A stretch of DNA of 64,000 nt from Desulfovibrio sp. ZJ209 (GTDB taxonomy: Bacteria > Desulfobacterota > Desulfovibrionia > Desulfovibrionales > Desulfovibrionaceae): contig NZ_JAAKEJ010000006.1 of the NCBI RefSeq assembly GCF_011039135.1, positions 62,001 through 126,000 of the forward strand, read 5' to 3'. Below the pieces are notes generated by a model that worked only from the letters and a program-made list of their open reading frames with translations, was not told the DNA's origin and made no database searches. Position 1 is the stretch's first letter, and each line of letters begins with the position of its first letter. Of the stretch, positions 58,094 to 64,000 are shown in pieces. The translations under genes were made by a program, and so were the position numbers.

Positions 58094-59363
58094 GGGCGCG
58101 GGCCCCCTCGGCCTCTTCCGGCCCCTGCTCGGGGTCTTTTTCTCCCTCGGCGCCATCAAAATCACCCAGATGGTTCTGCCGCTGCTCGCCATCCCGTGGC
58201 TCGCGCGCATCCTCGATTTGCGCACGTTCGGCATCCTCATGTATTTCAGCATTCTGCCGTCCGTGGCCGAGACGGTGCTGAACTGGGGCTTCAACCTCGG
58301 CGCCGTGCGCGAGGTGGCCTTCGCCCGCGGCGGCAAAAGGCGGCAGGCCGCCATCCTCGGGGCCGTCATTACGGCCAAGCTCATGCTCGCCGGCCTGTGC
58401 CTTCTGGGCGCGCTCGCGCTTTTGCCGGTCATCCCCTATGCCCGGGAATATCCCGGCGTCTACATGCTCGCCATCCTCTACGGCATCGCGCGGGGCTTCA
58501 GGCCCCTGTGGTTCTATCAGGGCATCGGCAAGGGCATGCGCCGCATGGCCCTGTGGGACATGCTCTCCAACCTCACCATCCTTGTGCTCATCGTCATTGT
58601 CATCAACCGGCCAGAGCGCTGGCCCTGGTATTTCGCGCTCAACTTCGGCTGCAAGGCGCTGCCCTATTCCTTTCTCATCTGGCAGCTCTCCCGGTCCTGG
58701 CCCTTCCGCCTGGGCATCAGGGGCGCCCGGCGCATCCTGCGCACGACGCGGACGCTGTTCGCCAATGCCCTTACCATCATGGTCCATACGCAGACCGCGA
58801 AACTGGTGCTCGGCTATTTTCTCCCGCCGGCCGAGATGGGCATCTACCTCGCCGCGGACAAGATCATCAAGGCCGTGGCCGACGCGAGCGAGCCCGTGAC
58901 CCAGACCATCTATCCCGAAGTGTGCGCCCTGCGCCACGGGGGCACCGAAACGGCCGGGCAGATGCTGTTCTGGTCCTTCGCGGTGACGGTGGGCCTCATG
59001 CTGCTGGCGGCCGTGTTGCTGTGGCTGACGGCGCCCTGGCTCATTCCGCTGGCCCTGGGGGCCAAGTATGCCGAAGCCATTCCCATCCTCAACATCATGG
59101 TCGCCGCCTTGCCCATCATGGGCATGAACGCTGTTGTGGGCCCGCAGATACTGGTCGCCAGCGGTCACGAAAGAGCCTTTTTCCTGGCCTCGGTGTTCGT
59201 GGCCGCCGCCAGCGTGCCGCTGGCCATGCTTTTGCCCACCTTGTTCGGGCTTGAGGGCGCGGCCTGCCTCAATATCGTCCTCGCCCTGCTTTTTCTCGCG
59301 GCACAGGCCTTCTGCATCAAAAAATATTGCCCCGGCTCCCTCTCCTTGAGCCCGGCGGAGTAA
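58080..59363 (+). CDS. Wzx-type oligosaccharide flippase (MATE/MOP superfamily)
   Basis: 427 residues with about 12 membrane segments (GAIKITQMVLPLLAIPWLAR, NFGCKALPYSFLIWQLSR and others), the pattern of PST-type polysaccharide exporters. It would move lipid-linked glycan units to the periplasm, upstream of the O-antigen ligase in the pathway. The start at 58080 lies inside the end of the upstream glycosyltransferase gene, showing translational coupling. Confidence 0.87.
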   Translation: MRPDKGAGPLGLFRPLLGVFFSLGAIKITQMVLPLLAIPWLARILDLRTFGILMYFSILPSVAETVLNWGFNLGAVREVAFARGGKRRQAAILGAVITAKLMLAGLCLLGALALLPVIPYAREYPGVYMLAILYGIARGFRPLWFYQGIGKGMRRMALWDMLSNLTILVLIVIVINRPERWPWYFALNFGCKALPYSFLIWQLSRSWPFRLGIRGARRILRTTRTLFANALTIMVHTQTAKLVLGYFLPPAEMGIYLAADKIIKAVADASEPVTQTIYPEVCALRHGGTETAGQMLFWSFAVTVGLMLLAAVLLWLTAPWLIPLALGAKYAEAIPILNIMVAALPIMGMNAVVGPQILVASGHERAFFLASVFVAAASVPLAMLLPTLFGLEGAACLNIVLALLFLAAQAFCIKKYCPGSLSLSPAE

Positions 59364-59369
59364 GCAAGG

Positions 59370-60374
59370 ATGAACCAGCCACTCGTCTCCATCATCATTC
59401 CCGTCTACAATGCCGAACCATATCTCGCGGAGAGCCTCAAAAGCGCGCTCGGGCAGTCGGTGACGGACATCGAAGTCATCGCCGTGGATGACGGCTCAAC
59501 AGATGCGAGCCTCGAGATTTTGCGCTCCTTTGCCGCCCGGGACCCGCGCCTCAAGGTGCTGGTCCACGAAAAAAACCGGGGCCAGGCTGCCGCGCGCAAC
59601 AGCGGTCTTGATGCGTCCACGGGCCGCTGGTTCGCGTTCCTTGACAATGACGATTTGCTTGCTCCTGATTTTTGCGAGGTCCTGCTTGCCGAGGCGGAAA
59701 GAAGCGGCGCGGACATCGTCAAGGGCCGCGCCAGGATCATCGAGCCGGACGGAAGAGTCCAGGAGACTTCGCTCCAATGGCAAAGAGACATCATGGAGAA
59801 AAGCCCGCTCTGCTTCAACGACACATGGTGGACCGCCATCTACAACGGGGAGAAGATCCGCGGGAAGATCCGGCTGCATGACGATGCTTTCCTCGGCGAG
59901 GACCTTGTCTTCCTTGTGGAGGCCATCACCATGCCCCTGAAAGTGTCGTGCATTGACGATATCGTCTACATCAATCTCCAGCGCGAAAACAGCGGCGGGG
60001 AATACCACAGCCGCTCCCTCAAAAAAATTGAGGCCACCATCGATTCACAGGCCTCCATATTGCAAACCTTGAATAAAAAACACATCTATGCTTCCGACCC
60101 CTATGGCTATCGCCTCTGGACCATGGAGGCCCTGCGGCGGCTCGGCGGTTTTCACCGCGCAAAAGAGGGCGAGCGCGAGACGGCCCTGAGGCTCTGCGCG
60201 GCCAAGGCGCCGCAGGTGGCCTCGCTCATCCGCTGCGACTATCCGGGCGCCAGGAGATTCCTCATGCCGCTCGCGCTAAAAATTTTAACGGATGACCGGC
60301 TGCTCTTCGCCCGGCTCTTCATCTTCCGCTGCTATGGGCTTGTGAAAAAACTCAGGCGCCCCAGGGGCCAGTAG
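59370..60374 (+). CDS. Glycosyltransferase family 2 protein
   Basis: 334 residues. GT-A core: VSIIIPVYNAEPYLAESLKS, IEVIAVDDGSTDASLEIL, NRGQAAARNSGLDASTGRWF and the DxD-like FLDNDDLLAPDF, with GEDLVFLVEA as catalytic base region. The C-terminal ~100 residues carry no recognised extra domain. It starts 6 bp after the flippase stop and continues the glycan operon. Confidence 0.92.
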   Translation: MNQPLVSIIIPVYNAEPYLAESLKSALGQSVTDIEVIAVDDGSTDASLEILRSFAARDPRLKVLVHEKNRGQAAARNSGLDASTGRWFAFLDNDDLLAPDFCEVLLAEAERSGADIVKGRARIIEPDGRVQETSLQWQRDIMEKSPLCFNDTWWTAIYNGEKIRGKIRLHDDAFLGEDLVFLVEAITMPLKVSCIDDIVYINLQRENSGGEYHSRSLKKIEATIDSQASILQTLNKKHIYASDPYGYRLWTMEALRRLGGFHRAKEGERETALRLCAAKAPQVASLIRCDYPGARRFLMPLALKILTDDRLLFARLFIFRCYGLVKKLRRPRGQ

Positions 60375-60384
60375 GAGGCATGGC

Positions 60385-61509
60385 ATGCTCAAATGCCTGT
60401 TCATCATGCACGACTGGGCCGGCGGCGCGGAAAAGATCAGCCTCAATGTGGCCAAGTGCCTCGACAGGGCAACCGTGGAGCCCACGGTCTGCTGCCTGCA
60501 CCACCTGCCAAAGCTCGCCGCCATGCTGCCGGAGGGGCAAAACTTCTCCATGCCCGCCAAGCCGGGGCTGCTGCCCAAGCTCAGGCATTTCTGGAAGATC
60601 CGCCAAATGGCGGCTGAGAGCGACGCGGTGGTCGGCACCGTGCAGCTGCAAAGCATCTTGGCGGCCGCACTGCTCGCCCCGGGCAAGGCCGTCGCCTGGC
60701 TGAGGACGGACCTGCGCGGCAAGCTCGCCGGCAAGGCCCCTCATGTGGCGCGGCTGTACAAGGCGCTCATGGGCTGGGCCTTGCGCCGCTCCCGCTTTGC
60801 GGTGTGCGTCAGCGAGGGCGTGCGCCGCTCCAGCGCCGCGCTGTGGCCCGCCCTCGCCCCGCGCCTTCGGGTGCTCAGGAACCCCTCGGACCTCGAAAAA
60901 ATCCGCATGGAGGCGCAGGCGCCGCTGCCCGAGGGCCTCGAAGCCTGCTTCCAGAAGCCCGTCATCATCGCCGTGGGCCGGCTGGAGAAGGAAAAAAACC
61001 TGCCCCTGCTCATGGAGGCCTGCGCGCTTTTGCGCCGGCGCGGGCGCGACTTCAACCTCTGCCTTGCGGGCCGGGGCTCGCAAAGGGAAAGCCTTGAACG
61101 GCTGGCCCGGGATGTGGGCCTGAAAGACCATGTCTTCTTCACCGGCTACCAGCGCAACCCATATGCCCTCATGGCGCGCTCAGCCGTGCTGGCCCTGAGC
61201 TCCAACCGGGAGGGCTCCCCCAATGTGCTGGTCGAGGCGCTCTGCCTGGGCATCCCCGTGGTGGCGACCGATTGCCCGAGCGGCCCGGACGAGATTTTAT
61301 GCGGCGGCGAATTTGGGCGCCTTGTGCCCATGAACGACGCGCACGCGCTGGCCGGCGCGCTGGAAGCCGTCCTTGCCGCCCCGCCCGATGCCGCCAAGAT
61401 CGCGGCGGGCAAAAAGCGCGCCGGGGATTTCAGCCTCGAGAACGCGGCCGCGGCGTGGCAAAAGCTGCTGCTGGAGACCGCGGCGGAAAGCCCAAAAAAG
61501 CCGGCATAG
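60385..61509 (+). CDS. Glycosyltransferase family 4 protein
   Basis: 374 residues. GT-B fold: FIMHDWAGGAEKISLNVAKC at the N terminus, PVIIAVGRLEKEKNLPLLME and FTGYQRNPYALMARSAVLAL in the donor domain, and the EX7E-type motif SNREGSPNVLVEALCLGIPV then ATDCPSGPDEIL. It starts 10 bp after the GT2 gene and ends the co-directional glycan operon. Donor and acceptor sugars cannot be deduced. Confidence 0.92.
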   Translation: MLKCLFIMHDWAGGAEKISLNVAKCLDRATVEPTVCCLHHLPKLAAMLPEGQNFSMPAKPGLLPKLRHFWKIRQMAAESDAVVGTVQLQSILAAALLAPGKAVAWLRTDLRGKLAGKAPHVARLYKALMGWALRRSRFAVCVSEGVRRSSAALWPALAPRLRVLRNPSDLEKIRMEAQAPLPEGLEACFQKPVIIAVGRLEKEKNLPLLMEACALLRRRGRDFNLCLAGRGSQRESLERLARDVGLKDHVFFTGYQRNPYALMARSAVLALSSNREGSPNVLVEALCLGIPVVATDCPSGPDEILCGGEFGRLVPMNDAHALAGALEAVLAAPPDAAKIAAGKKRAGDFSLENAAAAWQKLLLETAAESPKKPA

Positions 61510-61584
61510 CCCGGGGGCGTTCGGCGCCAGCAGTTCCCGCCTTCAATATTTCCCGGGCCCCCCTGCCCCTGCCGCCGACCTTTT

Positions 61585-62991
61585 CTAGCCGCCGAGCAGG
61601 CGTTTCAGCCACCTGAGGCGCCCCTTGCCGTAGGGCGGATAGCGCAGCGGCAGGTCGAAAGACGGCCATTGCCGCACCACGCCCTTCAGGTTGCTGAACA
61701 GGTCAAAGCCGGCGCGGCCGTGGTAGCGGCCCATGCCGCTCATGCCCACGCCGCCGAAGGGCAGATGGCTGGAGGACGCCTGCAGCGCCACATCGTTGAT
61801 GCAGCCGCCCCCGAAGGAGACTTCGCGCAGCACGCGCGCCTCGACGGCCTTGTCCCGGGTGAAAAGATAGCAGGCGAGCGGCTTGGGATTGGCGCGGATG
61901 TAACTCAGGGCGTCGTCAAGGCTCGCATAGCCGACGGCCGGCAAGAGCGGCCCGAAGATCTCGTCCTCCAGCGCCGGGCTGGTGAGGCCGGTCTTGAACA
62001 CCACGGGCGCGATCTTCAGGCGCTCCCTGTCGGCGCGGAGGGCGACGCCGCAGCGTTCCGCGAGCCCGGAGAGCCGGTCAAAGGCCGCCGGGGAGACGAT
62101 GCGGCCGTAATCCGGCGAGGCGAGGGGGTCGGGCCCGAGGAAGCGGCCGAACTCCTGTTCGATAGCCGTCACGAGCTCGTCGAGGATGGCGGCGTCGGCG
62201 AGCAGGTAGTCCGGCGCCACGCAGGTCTGGCCGGCATTGAGGATCTTGCCCCAGGCGATGCGCCGGGCGGCCACGCCGAGGTCGGCATCCTTGGGGACGA
62301 TGACCGGGCTCTTGCCGCCGAGCTCAAGACACACGGGCGTGAGGTGCCTGGCCGCGCTCTCCATGATGACATGCCCCACGCGCGGGCTGCCGGTATAGAA
62401 AATAAAGTCCCACGGCAACGCGAGGAGCGCGTTGGCCGTCTGCTCAGGCGGGGCGCCCGGGGCTTCCGGCGCGTCGAGCACGACCCGGCAGTGCCCGGCG
62501 TCAAAGCATTCGGCGACCAGCTCCCGCAAAAGGCGCCCCGTGGCCGGGGACTGCTTCGAGGGCTTGAGCACCGCGCAATTGCCGGCGGCCACCGCGCAGA
62601 TGAGCGGGATGAGCGAGAGCTGGAAGGGGTAGTTCCACGGCGAGAACACAAGCGCCACGCCGAAGGGCTCGGGGTGAACCTTGCAGAAGGCCGGCAGGAT
62701 GGTGCGCCCGGGCCATACCCGGCGCGGCCGGCTGAAGCGGGCCGCCCTGGCGGCGTAATAGTCCGCCGCGTCCAGCGTTTCCGCTATCTCGGTGAGGTAG
62801 GCCTCCACGGCGGGCTTGCCAAGGTCGGCGTGGAGTGCCGCCGTGATATCCGCCTCGCGCCGGCGCACGGCCGCGGCCAGGCCGCGCAGCCGGGCCTTGC
62901 GAAAGGCGGGCGCAAGCGTGGCGCCCGTGGCAAAGAAGGCCCGCATCTCTCCATGCAGGGCGGGCAGGGCCTTGTATGACAGCTCATTCAT
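61585..62991 (-). CDS. Aldehyde dehydrogenase (ALDH class 3-like)
   Basis: 468 residues, the length of class 3 ALDHs. Active-site features are EPFGVALVFSPWNYPFQLSL, FYTGSPRVGHVIMESAARHL, the Glu in CLELGGKSPVIVPKDADL and the catalytic Cys in WGKILNAGQTCVAPDYLL. A C-terminal PYGKGRLRWLKRLLGG tail is basic and may touch membrane. It oxidises a medium- or long-chain aldehyde with NAD(P)+. It converges with the glycan operon and diverges from the last gene, so it may be a separate transcription unit. Confidence 0.92.
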   Translation of the reverse strand: MNELSYKALPALHGEMRAFFATGATLAPAFRKARLRGLAAAVRRREADITAALHADLGKPAVEAYLTEIAETLDAADYYAARAARFSRPRRVWPGRTILPAFCKVHPEPFGVALVFSPWNYPFQLSLIPLICAVAAGNCAVLKPSKQSPATGRLLRELVAECFDAGHCRVVLDAPEAPGAPPEQTANALLALPWDFIFYTGSPRVGHVIMESAARHLTPVCLELGGKSPVIVPKDADLGVAARRIAWGKILNAGQTCVAPDYLLADAAILDELVTAIEQEFGRFLGPDPLASPDYGRIVSPAAFDRLSGLAERCGVALRADRERLKIAPVVFKTGLTSPALEDEIFGPLLPAVGYASLDDALSYIRANPKPLACYLFTRDKAVEARVLREVSFGGGCINDVALQASSSHLPFGGVGMSGMGRYHGRAGFDLFSNLKGVVRQWPSFDLPLRYPPYGKGRLRWLKRLLGG

Positions 62992-63147
62992 GGGTCACGC
63001 CCCTTTGGTCTCGACCTTTCCCCGCGGCTCTGGCATCCTTGGGGGGCGGCCCGCCGCCGGCAGCCCCCTCAAGCTGTAGCGCGCCGGGGGGCGGCGCGCA
63101 ACGGCCTGACACCTCCCCGCCCGCAGGCGGGGAGCACAGGGAGCCCC

Positions 63148-64000
63148 ATGAACATCGCCTTGAAGGGCCATTTCTTGCGCGAAGGGCTCAGGCTCAACGG
63201 CCACCATGTCCACAATCTCGTCATCAGGAAGGGCGAGACCCTTGCGGACGCCCTCAGGGCCGCGCCCGCGCCCGTGGACCTCGTGATCTGGGAGCTCTTC
63301 GGCGCCGCTTCGGACATCCAGGCCCTCGGCCCCTGCGAGCAGCCCATGGCGGCGTTCTGCATCGACACGCCGCTCAACGCCTTCTGGCTGCGCCCCTGCG
63401 TGCAAAATTTCGACGCGGTCTTCGTGGACCAGCCCCAGTGCGTGGCGGATTTCGCCGGCTTGGCACCCCACGTCTCCTGGCTGCCCCTGCCGGCGCATAC
63501 TTCCTATTTCCAGCCGCCGCGGCCGAAAAAGTACGATATCACCTTTATCGGCACCACCAATGCCGAACGCCTGAAGCGCAACAATCTCCTCAGGCTGCTT
63601 CGGTCGCACTTTGAGCTCAACGTCCTCACCGGGCTCACCATAGCGGAAAGCCAGGAGGTCTTTGCCGCGTCGAAGATCGTCCTCAACGAGAACTTCTTCC
63701 CCGGCCTCACCCTGCGCGTTTTGCAGGGCCTGGCGGCCGGCGCGGCCGTTTTCACCGAGCGCTCGCCCTTTGGGCACGATTTCGGCCTCACGGACTTTCA
63801 GGACCTCGTCTTCTACACGCCGGACAGCCTCCTCGAGCGCATGACGGAGGTGCTCGCCAACTACGGGCGCTACGCCGGACTTGGCGCGCACGGGCAGGAG
63901 ACGTGCCGCGCCCTCTATGGGAGCGGCCCCGTGGCGGCGGAACTCCTGGCCCGCATCCCCACGGGGCGCCGGTGGGACGGCCCGGCGCACGCCGAAGCGG
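63148..64000 (+). CDS. CgeB-like glycosyltransferase (3' truncated by window edge)
   Basis: 284 residues visible, open to the window end. Start MNIALKGHFLREGLRLNGHH. The N-terminal part resembles DUF3880-type acceptor domains (AFCIDTPLNAFWLRP, FVDQPQCVADFAGL). The second half is a Glyco_trans_1_2/CgeB-type domain: YDITFIGTTNAERLKRNNLL, SKIVLNENFFPGLTLRVLQG and GAAVFTERSPFGHDFGL. It probably glycosylates a surface structure, in Desulfovibrio often flagellin or capsule. CACAGGGAG precedes the ATG. The role in the adjacent glycan locus is inferred from position. Confidence 0.82.
   Translation, partial: MNIALKGHFLREGLRLNGHHVHNLVIRKGETLADALRAAPAPVDLVIWELFGAASDIQALGPCEQPMAAFCIDTPLNAFWLRPCVQNFDAVFVDQPQCVADFAGLAPHVSWLPLPAHTSYFQPPRPKKYDITFIGTTNAERLKRNNLLRLLRSHFELNVLTGLTIAESQEVFAASKIVLNENFFPGLTLRVLQGLAAGAAVFTERSPFGHDFGLTDFQDLVFYTPDSLLERMTEVLANYGRYAGLGAHGQETCRALYGSGPVAAELLARIPTGRRWDGPAHAEA

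Overview
This 64 kb window is GC-rich chromosomal DNA with genes on both strands, most likely from a gut-type sulfate- or sulfite-reducing member of Desulfovibrionaceae (Desulfovibrionales). Pointers are a PxxKW cysteine-rich protein, a ferredoxin-linked archaeal-type glutamate synthase with type III glutamine synthetase, indolepyruvate:ferredoxin oxidoreductase, sulfoacetaldehyde acetyltransferase, a fliJ-motE-like pair and several sigma54 activators. The genus call is inferred from gene content; no rRNA or other definitive marker is present. No phage, integrase, transposase, CRISPR array or defence cluster was found.

Layout. 0-2.5 kb: the aspartate:alanine antiporter (3' part) and aspartate 4-decarboxylase, a decarboxylation-driven proton-motive cycle. 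2.5-10.9 kb: a nitrogen-assimilation block on the minus strand, made of a GAF-type sigma54 activator, type III glutamine synthetase and a three-gene split glutamate synthase. A sigma54 promoter-like site and three copies of a candidate activator-binding motif lie upstream of glnN. 10.9-16 kb: truA, a MotE-like gene, fliJ, thiD and a CstA-type transporter. 16-19.4 kb: iorB and iorA, separated and flanked by copies of an interspersed palindromic repeat. 19.5-24.6 kb: a YfgM-like protein, proA, nadD, a TPR protein, a FUSC membrane protein and tRNA-Lys. 24.9-27.6 kb: phnX and xsc, which cleave C-P and C-S bonds of analogous aldehydes. 28-31.6 kb: a nitroreductase, an AGCS symporter and a second sigma54 activator with a receiver domain lacking its phospho-acceptor. 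31.8-41.8 kb: a long plus-strand housekeeping run (PxxKW protein, M20 hydrolase, mnmG, PilZ protein, CorC-like protein, lnt, prfB with its programmed frameshift, degenerate GGDEF protein, FlhG-like ATPase). 42.4-53.9 kb: accessory redox and stress genes (a LysR-controlled four-gene operon and an AraC/cupin/dehydrogenase group) around a lower-GC patch at 47.5-49.8 kb with frameshifted genes. 54.3-64 kb: a surface-glycan locus with O-antigen ligase, deacetylase, glycosyltransferases and a flippase, then an aldehyde dehydrogenase and a CgeB-like glycosyltransferase running off the end.

The most unusual structure is a family of four interspersed elements (about 16.8, 19.2, 42.1 and 54.1 kb). Each has a core of about 150 bp that is one large imperfect palindrome with related terminal inverted repeats. 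One stem differs in sequence between copies but stays perfectly self-complementary, so it covaries. A separate hairpin module of exactly 120 bp occurs inside some copies at two fixed positions, giving core lengths close to 150, 270 and 390 bp. No protein-coding function is conserved across the copies. This looks like a structured, modular, possibly mobile non-coding repeat.
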